A stretch of 64,000 nucleotides of DNA from Ustulina deusta (taxonomy: Eukaryota > Ascomycota > Sordariomycetes > Xylariales > Xylariaceae): contig JAJNNX010000010.1 of the NCBI GenBank assembly GCA_023159155.1, positions 1 to 64,000 of the forward strand. The letters run 5' to 3'. The notes beneath the pieces were generated by a model. It worked only from the letters and a program-made list of their open reading frames with translations. It did no database searches and was not told the DNA's origin. Each line of letters begins with the position of its first letter. The stretch's first letter is position 1. The position numbers were made by a program, and so were the translations under genes. Below are positions 51,150 through 64,000 of the stretch, one piece after another.

Positions 51150-51920
51150 TTTTTTTAGCTAGGTTTTTATACAAAAATTTAGCTAAAAGTTCAGTTGCTA
51201 TAGCATATAGCAGCCAAAAAAAAAAATTGTTTGGCTGTTTATACAACAGGTTGATAAAGGGGGGGGGAGATAGGGTTGATCCGGCCTATACAAGGTTAAA
51301 AAAAAAAAAACAGCCGTACAGAGGTATTCGAGTGGTCTTTGTACAGCAATTGTACGAAGGGTCGGGGGGAGGAGGGGGGAAAGGGGGGGGTTTGGTCTGT
51401 CCCGTATAGGGTCAAAGGTAGCTATACAGAAAAAGGGTATTTAAAGGTCCTTTATACGCAGGTTGGTTGTACAAAAGGTAAAGGTTACAAAAAGGCTTGC
51501 AGTTAATTCTGTGGTCCGGTCTACTAAGTAGAACAGTAGTTACAAACGTATCGTACATAAAAGGGGGTTGTACAAAACTAATCAAACTTTTCTTTTCGGT
51601 TCTACTAAGCGGGACATAATTAAAAATAAATAGTCCGGTTCGGAACAAAAGTATAAAGCTTTATATATAAGTTATACAAAAAAAAAAAAAATATAAAAAT
51701 AGCTTTATAGTTAAGCTCCGATCTTTTGTTCTGCTAAGCAAAATAATATAATTAGTTCAACTTGTTTTTTTTTTTTTTGCTAAGCAAAAAATCTAAGAAT
51801 TAAAACCAAATACCGGTTTAGTATAATAATTTATACAAAAAGTTAATTAGAGTATATTCTACCGGGCAGAATATATTTTATTTAACTTTTATATAATATA
51901 TTGCCCATATTTTTTCTACT
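51150..51920. repeat. Degenerate tandem repeats with G-runs and TACTAAGCA motifs
   Basis: Units containing A-runs, CAGCCAAAAA or CAGCCGTACAG, long G-runs (up to G9) and later (T)ACTAAG(C/T)(A/G) recur at irregular spacing. The frames read through here are low-complexity. Confidence 0.5.
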
Positions 51921-52016
51921 AAGCAAAAAGTTTTAAAATTATTATATAACAGCTAGTATAGCCTTGTTTCTTCTACTTTGCTAATTTATAAGTTTGCTTG
52001 TTAACTTACTAATTAG

Positions 52017-52319
52017 TATTAATAAGCTTTACCTTAAATAGCATGCACGTATATATAACGTACACAAAACAGATCTATAAAAGCGAACACTATACAATAT
52101 ATTATACTATGTTCGGTGCCTTGTTTAAAAAAAAAGAAAAAAAAAATTCGGAAAGTATAGGAGGTGCTAGGTATACCCTTCGTACGAAGTACGGAGGGTC
52201 CACCTAGCCCCTGGCCATATGGGCCCATACAGGCCCAACCACCCAACTTGGCCACCAAGGTGGCCAAGATGGCTGTACCAAATATGGCGTACGATTAACC
52301 TGGCAATATTGTTCGAACA
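52017..52319. repeat. LTR of the 2.1 kb element, right
   Basis: It is AT-converted at its start (ctttaccttaaatagcatgc) and GC-intact in its last 170 bp (gtccacctagcccctggcc), the converse of the left LTR. Confidence 0.75.
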
Positions 52320-54878
52320 TAAAATATAAATTTAAATATTATTTTTATTTTATTTATATTTCAATTTAGGTTAATTAAATATAAATTTATAATTAATTAT
52401 TAATAAAAAAATATATATTTAAAAAACTAATTTATATTAGTTTTAAATATTAGTAGTATTATATTTAATTATTATAATATTATTTATTTTATAAAACTAA
52501 ATATTATTAAAGTTTTTTATTAATTATTATTAATTATAAAATTATTTTTTTTTATTTTTTTAAAAACTTATAAAAAATATTTTAATAAAAAGTTTTATTA
52601 TTTAATTTAAAAATAAAACCTATTTAATAATAAGTTTTTATTAATATATAAATTTAAAAACTTTTAAATAAGTTTATAAATATTTATATAAATAATATTC
52701 TAATTTATTTTAAAACCAAAAAATAATATTAAACTTATTATAAAAAAACAATTTATTATTTATATTAAACTAAATATTTTATAAAAATTTAAATAATTTT
52801 AAAAATATTAAATTAATTTAGTTATTTTTTAAGGTTTATAATTATATTTATATATTTATTTATTATATTAATAAAATTATTATTTTTTTACATTAATTAC
52901 TAAAAAAAATAAACTATTTATAATAAAACTAAAACAAAAATAAATTTTTAAATATATAAAACTACTAATATATAAAATATTTGTTTTAGCTTTTTTTAGG
53001 TCTAGCTAACTAATATAAATAAAAACAAATATTTTTTATAATATAAAAAAAAAATTATTTAATAATAATAAAAAAATATAACTTAAAAACTTATAAAATA
53101 TTTTTTTAAAATAATAATATTAATTAAATAAGCTTATGTAATTTAAAACTATAAATTTTTAATAATAATATAAACTTTAAAATATTACTATTTAAAGTTT
53201 TTTAAAACTAAATTTTTTATAATAACTAATTATTAAGCTTTATTATATTTTTTAAATAAATAAATTTTATTAATATAATAAATATATTAAACTAACTTTT
53301 TATTAAACTTTAATATTATTTTTTATATTAATTAAAAAAAAAAAAATAATAACTAATATTTTATTAAAAAAAATAGCTAAGCTTTTTATAATTAAAACTA
53401 AAAAAACTAAAAAAAAAATAATAATATTAATTCTGCTTAATAAAATATTAAGTTTTATATTAATTATAAACTTAATTAAATAAAGAAACTAGTTATAAAA
53501 TCTAAAAAATAAAAATAAAAAACTATATATACTTAAAATTATTTTTAATAAACCTATTTTTTTTTATATAGCTTTAATTTAAAAAATTTATATATTTTTT
53601 ATTATTATATATTAAAATTAATATAAAATAATTAAAATATTAAAATCAAAATATTATTAGTTTTATTTAAAATATAATTATAAAAAAAATAAAATATTAT
53701 AAAACAAAACTTTTAGCTTTTTTTATTTATTATTTATATTAGTTATAATATAATAATATATAATAATAAATAATAAAAATATATTATTTAATTAATAAAA
53801 TTATAATTATATATAAATATTTATAAATAAGTTTAGTTATTTAATTATAATTTTATTTAGCAAAAAAATAAATACTATAAAGTTACTAGCTATATAATAT
53901 TATAAATATTTATATAGATTTTTTAATATATTAAATATATAAATATTAAATAACATAGAACTATTTATTTTTAAGTTTATAGTAATAATTAATAGTTTTA
54001 TAAGTATTAAATACTATTTTAGTAATATTTATTATTTTTAGATCTAAAAAATAATAAAATTAATTAATTAAAAACTAAACTAATAATTTTATTTTTATAT
54101 TAATAAATATTAAAACAATTAAAATATTTATTTTTTTATTTTAAATTTTAATACTAAACAATAAATACTTAAACTAATTTATTAAATTTAAAACATTTAA
54201 AAAATAATATATAATATAATAATTTTTATAAAAAATAATATAAACTATAAACTAATAAAAAAAATATTTAATAAATTTTAAAATAAAAAATAAAGTTTTT
54301 TTAAAAAAAAAAAGCTTTATAATATAAATACTAACTATTAGATTAAATTTTTAATTAGTTAAACTTTTTAAAACTTTAAAAAAGCAAGAATTTAGTTATA
54401 TTTTTAATTTATTTAATTTTTATAAAATAAAAAACCTATTTTATACTAACTAATTATAAAAAATAAATAATAATTTTTTATTTTAATAAATCTAATTACT
54501 ACTTTTAACTAAAAATATTAATAATAAAACAAAATTTAAAATTAAATAAATTAAACAATTAAAAATATATAAAAAAAACAACAAGCTATAATATTAAGTT
54601 GTTTAAAAAAGCTGCAATTCTAATAATACTTAATATATAACCTAAAATTTTAAAAACATACTAATTAAACTTAATTAATTTTATAAAACTTATAAAAAAG
54701 GGTTTAAACTTTTTATAAAATTATAAAAATAAATATATATAATAATAACTAATAAATTTATAAATAATTATAAAAACAATAATAAAACAATATAATATAA
54801 AAAAATTATATAAACCTAATATTATTAATAACTTTAAATTAAAACTATGTTTAAACTTTTAGTTTTAAAAAAAAGTAA

Positions 54879-55115
54879 TATAACAATTAGTATAGTTTTA
54901 GCAAAACTTATAAAGATTCTAGACCTATATAGCAATAAAATAGGAAATCTATATATGGACCAACTTATAACCCTGCAGCTACACACATAAAGTCTATATT
55001 TACCCACTCTATAAACTCTAACTTCCTTTTTTTCTTTCTTTTTTTTTTAGCTTAAAGTCTTCGTCTATAATATTAATAAACTAGCTATAAAAGCTTTACT
55101 TAACTGATTGTAACA
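54879..55115 (-). repeat. LTR of copy C (right)
   Basis: This is the reverse complement of 57914-58151, and it ends CTTAACTGATTGTAACA. It keeps more GC than other copies, for example aaccctgcagctacacac. Confidence 0.75.
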
Positions 55116-55579
55116 TATTGTTTATTAGTATTTTTTTAGCTACAAACTTTTATAATTACTATAGTATGTTTTTTAGGTATACTGCCTTTTTCTTTTTGGT
55201 ATTTAGCAGTAAAATTTTTCTAGTTTGCTTTAAGTCCAGTTTTAGCAAAAATTTTATAGGGTTTTTTCCTAGCCTTTATTGCTATTCCTAAGCAATAAAC
55301 AAACTTTTTAAAGTTTTTAAAAAATATGATTATATATAGTCTATGTTCGCTAATACTAGGTTCAATAAAAAAGTAAGCAGAAAATAAAATCAGGTGAACT
55401 TATAAGTTATTTTAGTTTTAAAGCTAGCAAGAATAGTTTCTTTTTATATATGGTTTAATATTCTTATAGATAATATTATTGTTTATAATGTTAGGGTTGA
55501 TCTCTAGCTTCTGGCTTTTTATATAATTTTTCTTCTATGGTTCTCTCTTAGGCTTCTCTGTAGTATAGTAAGACATTTT

Positions 55580-55740
55580 TAGAAAAGGACGAAGTGTAGA
55601 AATAGATGAAGTAGAGAAATAGATAAAGTATAAAAAAAGATAAAGTATAGAAGTAAATAGTATAGGAAGAGATAAAGTGTGTAAAAAAAAGGAGAAGTAT
55701 TAAGGAGGATAAAAAGAAAGTGTAGAAAAGAAAACAGAGC
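55580..55740. repeat. Purine-rich degenerate minisatellite
   Basis: Units like gaaatagataaagtatag recur about eight times, giving a nearly pure A/G/T strand of about 160 bp. Confidence 0.55.
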
Positions 55741-56947
55741 TAGGACTAGGGTCACATTTATGTCCTGGTTAGTCCTGACATTCTATAAATAGCAATGTTT
55801 TATTGGCTGAATAGGCGCGTAATACCTTCCGTATATAGTCTATCTTAAAACTCTGCCTTACTTTCTTTCTTAAATGTATTATTATTCTTTGTTATGATTT
55901 ATAGTAATAAGTATAAAAAGGATTAGCTAAACTAGCTTTTCTTGATTCTTTTTTAATATAAAATTATATGCTAGGAGTTTTTTCATATTAAATGTTGTTA
56001 TAATTATAGTAAACATATTAATAGTATTATATAACTAATTATCTAGATATATTAAGCTAACTGTTTTTTTTTCGCTTTTTTATTTATTTATTAGCTTTAT
56101 TATTATTTTGCTAAGCAACCCTAAAAGTTCTAGTGTATTGTTTGATCTTTTATAGTTTTTAATATTATAAATTTTAATTTTGCCGGCAAAATTTATAAAA
56201 ATATTAGTATAAGATAGACTCTTATAGACTAATCCGTATTTAAAAAAGAATTTGACACTTATAAAAATCTAACCGTATAAGTTAAAATAAAGGTAAAGCT
56301 ATGCAGATACTAATATATTACCTAATATATAATTAAGCTGAGCTATAGCTTAATCGGGTAAATCAGCGATCGGCAAAAATATAAAATAGATATAAGCATA
56401 AATTCTAAAATAAAAAAGTAGCTTGAGTCTGAGTTTGCGTATATTTTGATATTTTTAATTAAGTTGGGGTCGCAGAGTTAGCGGATATTCTAGATGTGTT
56501 TTTGAGTGTTAGGCCTAGAAATAGTGCGAATTATTAGGCTCTGGCGCAACGTATTACAAAAGGTAATAACTGCAAATAAATAACTGTATCTCACGCGATT
56601 TTTTTGTTATATTAATTCTATGGCGAGCCTGTAAGGACAGGAATAAAAGAGACCTTATTTTTATTTAAAGGTTTGACTGGGAACCGAGTGTAGGTTGGTA
56701 CAGCTTTGGGCTCTGTAGAGCCTACCCGTTTGTGGGTCTTATAGCTAATGGTACGCTGTTGCTGGAGAGTTTCGGGACGAGGTGGCCCTAGCTTGCAAGT
56801 ATCGAACTCTAGACTACTATCTAACATAGTATTGTTGAGGAAAAGAGTGTGACGATTAGGAGTCAGCATATCTGATTGAATTCTGATTGAAATGATAAGA
56901 ATTGCATAGAACTACAGCCTGAACTAAGGTTTAATCTTATTATAGTA

Positions 56948-57055
56948 GCTTACTTTCTAAAAAGTAGATATATCTAGACAGGGATAAAAATAGAAATAGA
57001 CTATATTTAAAAGTGGATGTTTCTAGCCTTTTATTTTATTTTTAGAAAGTAGCTA
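56948..57055. repeat. Inverted repeat, possible MITE-like hairpin
   Basis: AGCTTACTTTCTAAAA and TTTTAGAAAGTAGCT are near-perfect arms of about 14 bp around a loop of roughly 80 bp. Confidence 0.35.
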
Positions 57056-57913
57056 AAACTATGCACACTTAATATACCTAACAAAAGAAAGTAAAACGCA
57101 CTATGTGGCATTCAATAAAGAAAGCATAAAGGAGTAAATGTATAACCCATAATGGCAAGCTTTAGTTTAAAGGCGTGATTACAGCAACTTAGCGCTAAAA
57201 TATTTTTAAAGTTTTAAAGCACTATTAAGATCTTTTTGGATTATTTTGTTTTTAACCTAGAAAAAGAACTAAAAAAAAAAAACTAATTGTTTGATTAAAA
57301 TCTTTAAAAAAAAAAATAACTATTTAAACAAAAGCTATTTTATTCCTAGGAATATTACTGCAGATTTTCTTTCGGTATTACTATAGCAGTTGAACTTTAG
57401 TATAAATGATCTATAAAACCCTAAACTACTTATTTTTTGCTTTAGTATAGGTGCGCAAGTTTTTTGTTTTTATAGGAAGCACTATATAAACGCTCTTCGG
57501 CAACTAAAACATTTCTTTTCTTAGTGGACTATTAGACTATATATAGGTAAGTTGCGCGCTTTATAATAATAAAGTTAAAACTATATTAATTATTAAGACC
57601 TTTTACTACAAACTGTTTAATTGCTATTTAAAGATTTTTTTAATAAAGGGCAATATTTAAATAAATATATAATAGTTAAAATAAACAGTTATCCGCAAAA
57701 CTCCATTAATACAAACAAATAGTAAAGAAAACTTAATAAAAGTATGCCTAAAATACTAAAAAAGCTACTCAAGCATATAAAGCTTAGACCTAATTTTAAG
57801 GCTATATTAAAAATCTTTGGCCTATATTTTAAGCTTTAGTTAGCTATCTAGAAGAAAACTATAGCTAAAAACTACATTAAAGTATATTTAGTTCTAAATA
57901 TATAATTTTCTAG

Positions 57914-58151
57914 TGTTACGATCAGTTAAGTAAAGCTTCCACAGCTAGTTTATTAATACTATAAACAAAGACTTTAAGCTAAAAAAAAAAAAAAAAAAAA
58001 AAAAAATATCAGAGGTTATAAAGTAAATAAATATAAACTCTATATATATAGCTGCAAAGTTATAAGTTAGTTTATATATAGACTTCCTATTTTATTGCTA
58101 TATAGGTCTAGAATTTTTGCAGGTTTTGCTAAAACTATACTAACTATTATA
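57914..58151 (+). repeat. 5' LTR of copy B
   Basis: It starts TGTTACGATCAGTTAAG and ends ACTAACTATTATA, where a final ACA has probably become ATA. A 27-base A-run lies at about 57,978-58,004. Confidence 0.78.
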
Positions 58152-61100
58152 TTACTTTTTTTTAAAACCAAAAGTTTAAACATAGTTTTAATTCAAAGTT
58201 ATTAATAATATTAAGTTTATATAGTTTTTTTATATTATATTATTTTATTATTATTTTTATAATTGTTTATAAATTTATTAACTATTATTATATATATTTA
58301 TTTTTATAAGTTTTATAAAATTAGTTAAGTTTAATTAGTACGTTTTTAAAATTCTAAACTATATACTAAGCATTATTAGAATTATAGCTTTTTTAAGCAA
58401 TTTAGTATTATAGTTTTTTATTTTTTATATATATATTTTAATTGTTTGATTTGTTTAATTTTAAATTTTGTTTTGCTATTAATATTTTTAGCTAAAAGTA
58501 ATAATTAAATTTATTAAAATAAAGGGTTATTGCTTATTTTTTATAATTAATCGGCATCAAATAAGGTTTTTATTTTATAAAAGTTAAGCAAATTAAAAAT
58601 ATAGCTAAATTTTTATTTTTAAAAAATTTTAAAAAGTTTAACTAATTAAAAGTTTAATCTAATAGTTAATACTTATATTATAAAGCTTTTTTTTTTTTTT
58701 AAATTTTGTTTTTTATTTTCAAATCTATTAAACATTTTTTTTTATTAATTTATAGCTTATATTATTTTTATACAAAAGTTTCTATATTATATATTATTTT
58801 TTAAATATTTTAAGTTTAGCAAACTAGTTCGAATATTTATTGTTTAATATTAAAATTTATAATAGTTTTGCTAATATTTATTATTAGAAAGTTTTATGCT
58901 TTAATTTTTATTGCTATTTTTAGTAATAATATATTAATTAATAAATATTATAAAAAATTATATATAAAATCTAAAACAAAAAAATAAATATTTTAATTAT
59001 TTTAATATTTATTAATATAAAAATAAAATTATTAGTTTAGTTCTTAATTAGTTAATTTTACTACTTTTTAGGTCTTAAAATAATAAATATTACTAAAATA
59101 GTGCTTAATACTTATAAAATTATTAATTATTACTATAAACTTAAAAATAAACAGTTTTATATTATTTAATATTTTTACGTTTAATATACTAAAAAATCTA
59201 TATAAACTTTTATAATATTATAAAGCTAATAATTTTATAATATTTATATATAATTATAACTTTATTAATTAAATAATATATTTTTATTATTTATGATTAT
59301 ATATTGCTATATTATAGCTAATATAAATAATAAGTAAAAAAAACTAAAAGTTTTATTTTGTTATCTTTTGTTTTTTTTATAATTATAATAATTATATATA
59401 TATTATTTATAATTATATTTTAAATAAAAGTAATAATATTTTTATTTTAATATTTTAATTATTTTGTATTAATTTAAATATATAATAATTAAAAATATAT
59501 AAGCTTTTTAAATTAAAGCTATATAAAAAAAAATAGTTCTATTTAAAATAATTTTAAATATATATAACTTTTTGTTTTTATTTTTTAGATTTTATAACTA
59601 GTTTTTTTATTTAATTAAGTTTATTAGGTCGGCTTTTTAGAAAATATTAAATAAAAAGTTTATAATTAATATAAAACTTAATATTTTATTAAACAGGACT
59701 AATACTATTATTTATTTTTTAATTTTTTTAGTTTTTATTATAAAAAGCTTAGCTATTTTTTTTAATAAAATATTAGTTATTATATTTCTTTATTTTAATT
59801 AATATTAAAAAATAATATTAAAGTTTAATAAAAAGTTGGCCTAAGATATTTATTATATTAATAAAATCTATTTATTTAAAAAAATATAATAAAACTTAAT
59901 AATTAATTATTATAAAAAGTTTAGTTCTAAAAAGCTTTAAGTAATAATATTTTAAAATTTATATTATTACTAAAAATTTATAGTTTTAAATTAAATAAGT
60001 TTGTTTAATTAGTATTATTATTTTAAAAAAATATTTTATAAATTTTTAAGTTATATTTTTTTATTATTACTAAATAAATTTTTTTTTTATATTATATAAA
60101 ATATTTATTTTTATTTATATTAGTTAGCCGGGCTTAAAAAAAGCTAAAATAAATATTTTATATATTAATAGTTTTATATATTTAAAAGTTTATTTTTGTT
60201 TTAGTCCTATTATAAATAGCTTATTTTTTTTTAATAATTAATTTAAAAAAGCAATAATTTTATTAATATAATAAATAAATATATAAATATAATTATAAAA
60301 CTTAAAAAATAACTAGATTAACTTAATATTTTTAAAATTATTAAAGTTTCAATTTAAAATTATTTAGATTTTTATAAAATTAATTTTTATTTTTATTTTA
60401 GCTTTTATAATTATTTTTAAATAATTAATAATAAATATATTAAAATAATATTTTTTAGTGTTAAAATAATTTAAAATATTATTTATATAAATATTTATAA
60501 ATTTATTTAAAAGTTTTTAAATTTATATATTAATAAAAGTTTGCTATTAAATAAGTTTTATTTTTAAACTAAATAATAAAACTTTTTAATAGAATATTTT
60601 TTTATAAGTTTAAAAAAAATAAAAAAAAATAATTTTATAATTAATAATAATTAATAAAAAGTTTTAATAATATTTAGTTTTATAAAATAAATAATATTAT
60701 AATAATTAAATATAATATTATTAATATTTAAAACTAATATAATTTAATTTTTTAAATATATATTTTTTTATTAATAATTAATTATAAATTTATATTTAAT
60801 TAATCTAAATTTAAATATAAATAAAATAAAAATAATATTTAAGTTTATTTTTTTTAAATAAAATAAATTATATAAATATTTAATATTAATAAAGTTTAAA
60901 AATATTTTTTTTATTATTAAGTTTTAGTACTTTATTAAATTTTAATTATAATAATAGTAAAGTTTTAAATTTTTTTTAAATAGCTTAATATAATTATTTT
61001 TAGTTATTATAAAGTTAATTATAATAAGTTTTTTTTATTTATTTTAATAAAAATAATTCTAAAAATCTTATATAATTTTTTTAATAATAGCTTAGTTTTT

Positions 61101-63325
61101 TTTTTTTTTTAAATTATTATATAAACTTTTTTTATTTTAAGTTTAAAAGTCCTAGGTTTTTTTTTTATTTTTTTCATTTTAGTTATTTATAAAATAATTA
61201 TTTTATTTTTAAAAAATTATTTTAATATTTAATAATATTTTTTTAATACTTAATTATATTAATTAATATTTTTTTATATTTTAAAGTTTATATTTTATTA
61301 TTTATAGTTAAAAAGTTTAATTATAATTATTAATAAAAATAAAATTAATAAAAATAAATTATTTAGTTAGATTAATTATTATTTTTAAGTTTTTATTAAA
61401 ATATTTTGTTTTATTAATTATTTAATACTAATAATAATATTATAACTAAAATTAATAATTTAAAATATTTAGTTTTTAAATTATTAATTATTAATTTTTA
61501 TAATATATATTAAATATTTATAGATTTTATTAACTATTTTATTTTAATAGTTATAAAACTTTTAAAGTTTAGCTAAATAAACTATTTTTATTTTTAATTG
61601 TTGTTTAATTTATTATATAAATTTTTAATTAATTATTAAAAAATATAAACTTTAATATTATATAAAATTAAAATTTTTATTTTAATATTATTAGTTTATA
61701 ATTAAATAAATATTTTAAAAATAATTAATTTGTTTTAATTATATATTTTAGCTAAAATCCATAAAAAAACTAATAAAAAATTTCTATTAGTTTTATTTAT
61801 TTTTTAAATTAAATAAACTATTAAAACTGTTTTTATTATAGATTTTTTTTGCTAGTTAAACACTTAAAACTTTAAGCTTTTAATTAAAATAATTAATTAA
61901 TAAATGCTTTTTTTTACTATAAATAAAATAAATTTTATTATTTTCATAAGCTTTTTTTTTTTTATAATTAATATTTATTTTAATTATTTTAAAATAAATA
62001 TTTTAAAACTTTTAAAATTAGTTAAAAATTAATAAATAAGTTTATTAAAAATTTAATTATTTAAATTAGATTTTTAATTAGTTAAACTAATAAATTTAAT
62101 TTATTATTAATTTTTATAAGCTTACTTAATATTATATACTAATTTAATAATTTTATTAATAAATAATTTATAAAAAATATTTGAATTTATAAAAACTTTA
62201 TATAAATTTTTTTTTAAATTTATATAAAAATAGTTCTATAATTTATATTTTTATTATAATTTAATAAATTAATATTTTTATTAGTTTTATATATATAAGT
62301 TTAAAATATTTTATAAATAATAACTGCTTAATTAAAATTATAATAAACTATTAATAAAATTTAAATTATTTTAATAATATTATTAAATAGTTTTTTAATT
62401 AAATAAAAATATATTTTTATTAATTTTTTAATATATTTTTTTAATTAGCTTATAATATATTAAAATTAATTATTTTTAGTTTAAAATATAGTAATATTTT
62501 TATTTAGTTTTTTTGCGAGTTTGTAAACCTAATTATTAAATAAAGCTTTATTTTTTATAAACTTGCTAAAATTAATTTTTTATATTTTAGTTTTTTTACT
62601 ATAAATAAAGTTTAAAATACTAAAAAATAAACTAATATAACAAAAAATTAATAAAGTAATAAAACTAAAAAATTTAAAATTAATATTTTTAAATATATTT
62701 TTTATTATTAAATTATAGTTATTTTTTGAAAATATTAAAATAAATATATTAAAAAATTAATGTTTTATTTTTTTTATTTATTAAAAAAGTTTTATTAAAA
62801 CTAATATAAAGTTATAAACTTATATAACTATAATATTTATTAATATATTTTTAAATATATTATTTATTTTAAATTATTTTAGTTCTAGTTTAAATTTTAT
62901 CTTTTTAAGTTTTAACTTTTTGTTTTTTTTAGAATTTTTTTAAATATTAGTTTGTTTAAAATATTTATAAAAAAGTCTAATGCTTAATTTTTTCTTTTAT
63001 AAAAAATTTTTTTTTAAATTTATTTAATAATAAAAAACTAGCTATACTTAAAAATTAAAATTGTTCTAATTGTTTAAAAACTAAAAATAAAATAAAAATA
63101 TTTAAAATTAGGTTTTTTATAAATTATTTACTTTTAAATAATATAAAAATCAAAAGTTTTATTAAAATTATATTAAAATTAAATTTATATTATAAAATAT
63201 ATAATTTTTTATATTAAATATATAACTAAAAGAAAAAGTTTATTTATATTTTATTAATTATAATAAAATAAAAAATATATATTTATTAAATACTTATTAG
63301 CAAATAATTAATAAATATAAAATAG

Positions 63326-63557
63326 TTTTATAATTCATTAAATAAAATTTTTATAGCTAGTTTATTAATACTATAAATAAAAACTTTAAACTAAAAAAAA
63401 AAAAAAAAAAAAATTTAAAGTTTATAAAATAAATAGATATAGACTTTATATATATAGCTATAGAGTTATAGGTTGGTTTATATATAGATTTCTTATTTTA
63501 TTACTATATAAGTCTAGAGTTCTTGCGGGTTTTACTAAAACTATACTAACTATTATA
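63326..63557 (+). repeat. 3' LTR of copy B
   Basis: It matches 57914-58151 over its length. The first bases are more strongly AT-converted. Confidence 0.75.
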
Positions 63558-63562
63558 TCTAG

Positions 63563-64000
63563 CAGCTAAATTTTGACTAGGAAATTATTTATTATTTTTA
63601 GAATATATATAATACTTAGTGCTATATAGTAGGATCTAAAGCAACACTTTATATTATAAATAATAATATAGTTTAAGAACTTGAGTTTTGTGCCCTAGCG
63701 GTATCTTATTGCAATAATATTTATGTATCTAAAGCTATATAAACAAATATAATATTTAGAAATATACTAAATAAGCTCGAAAAAGAAAAGATTTTATAAT
63801 AGTTATAGTAAATTAATTATCTAATTCTAATTATTTATATACTACAACAAAATTTTAAATATTTGCAATAATATATTAATATTATAAAACAATTAATTTT
63901 AGGAAATAATCAACTTTTTACAACTATCTAAACAATTGTTTCTATTATATATAACGTTAATGCAACAAATTTTAAAGCAAATATAAAGCTCCTTTATTTT
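63563..64000 (+). pseudogene. RIP-degraded coding-like sequence, unknown family
   Basis: Directly after the target duplication, one plus-strand frame reads as protein-like segments (LLFLEYI, VLCPSGILLQ, ARKRKDFIIVIVN, NYLYTTTKF). They are separated only by TAA, TAG or TGA at places where CAA, CAG, CGA or TGG would restore the reading. I do not recognise the family, and it continues past the window edge. It may be part of an older gene or transposon into which copy B inserted. Confidence 0.3.

Larger units (their letters stand above)
50173..52319. mobile_element. 2.1 kb non-coding LTR element inserted in copy C
   Basis: Direct repeats of about 304 bp (50173-50477 and 52017-52319) bound it. 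The left one starts TGTTGGTAGGC and the right one ends TGTTCGAACA. The internal 1.5 kb has no gene. It holds G-rich runs (51,258-51,391) and at least five copies of a TACTAAGCA or TGCTAAGCA motif with G/A-rich surroundings (51,515-51,915). This suits a non-autonomous LTR element. No target duplication is visible, because the host lost sequence at the junction. Confidence 0.72.
49315..55115 (-). mobile_element. Short-LTR retroelement, copy C (inverted)
   Basis: This is the reverse-complement copy of the element at 57914-63557. It is flanked by TATTA (49310-49314) and TATTG (55116-55120), a 5-bp target duplication with one G/A difference. LTRs lie at 49315-49514 and 54879-55115. It carries another LTR element at 50173-52319. 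About 1.8 kb of its internal region, matching roughly 60,850-62,655 of copy B, is missing at that insertion point. No coding frame survives. Confidence 0.78.
55121..57908. other. AT-rich unique sequence between two element copies
   Basis: AT-rich with moderate GC islands. A frame of 83 codons on the minus strand (56618-56869), in a GC-balanced patch, looks partly protein-like (LGPPRPETLQQQRT) but has no recognisable motif. No RNA gene was seen. Confidence 0.4.
57914..63557 (+). mobile_element. Short-LTR retroelement, copy B (complete)
   Basis: This 5,644-bp element is flanked by a perfect 5-bp duplication, TCTAG, at 57909-57913 and 63558-63562. LTRs are 57914-58151 and 63326-63557. It serves as the reference for copies A and C. 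The internal region is fully RIP-degraded with stops in all frames. The LTR length and unit size resemble Copia elements, but no RT or integrase motif can be read. Confidence 0.82.

Noticed and set aside
51146..52267. Frames of 77-87 codons in the 2.1 kb LTR element
   Set aside because: They translate poly-A, poly-G and LTR sequence and are not conserved between the two LTRs.
8465..63557. Assigning the retroelements firmly to Copia or Gypsy
   Set aside because: RIP has erased readable RT, integrase and protease motifs. LTR length and unit size alone are not sufficient.

Overview
The window looks like a chromosome segment from a filamentous ascomycete (Pezizomycotina) with a two-speed genome. 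About 46-47 kb (roughly 1-33,000 and 46,100-64,000) is extremely AT-rich and almost free of open frames. It consists of repeated retroelement copies that differ mostly by C-to-T and G-to-A changes, the signature of repeat-induced point mutation (RIP). Between them lies a 13 kb island (about 33.0-46.1 kb) of normal composition with short-intron fungal genes (43-61 nt introns with GTAAGT-like donors and CTAAC-like branch sites).

Left AT block: the internal part of a long-LTR retroelement (1-5309) ends in two LTR copies placed head to tail with no spacer (5310-7340). A second copy of that element lies in inverted orientation at 24,817-32,151. Between them is a 13.2 kb nested stack. A short-LTR element (8465-21705, target duplication AATAT) was invaded by another LTR element (10901-19497, target duplication ATAAT/ATAGT). 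That one carries a GC-balanced, non-coding composite repeat (13732-15574). A GC-balanced solo LTR with a perfect ATTTA duplication lies at 21895-22163.

Gene island, left to right: a 5'-truncated gene of unknown function (33.0-33.9 kb); a small two-finger C2H2 protein on the minus strand (34.2-34.7 kb); a 28-residue CxxCGGxG microprotein (35.0 kb) followed by an exon-like open stretch; a PD-(D/E)XK nuclease-like protein apparently shortened by new stop codons (35.9-36.7 kb); an intact three-exon F-box-like protein (37.0-38.8 kb); a small coding-like fragment behind a G-quadruplex motif (39.5 kb); a RIP-degraded FAD-dependent monooxygenase (41.2-42.7 kb); and a RING plus patatin-like phospholipase pseudogene on the minus strand (43.6-46.3 kb) with seven in-frame stops.

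Right AT block: a RIP-degraded minus-strand gene of the DUF3435/FluG-domain family with C-terminal C2H2 fingers (47.2-48.5 kb or longer), then two more copies of the short-LTR element. One is inverted (49315-55115) and hosts a 2.1 kb non-coding LTR element (50173-52319). The other is direct and complete (57914-63557, target duplication TCTAG).

The most interesting reading joins the DUF3435 remnant with the patatin-like gene beside it. DUF3435 is the domain of Starship 'captain' tyrosine recombinases, and patatin-like genes are recurrent Starship cargo. The captain-like remnant is transcribed toward the gene island, so the island could be the cargo of a decayed Starship. That is a hypothesis. 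All gene models here were spliced by eye and no database search was possible.
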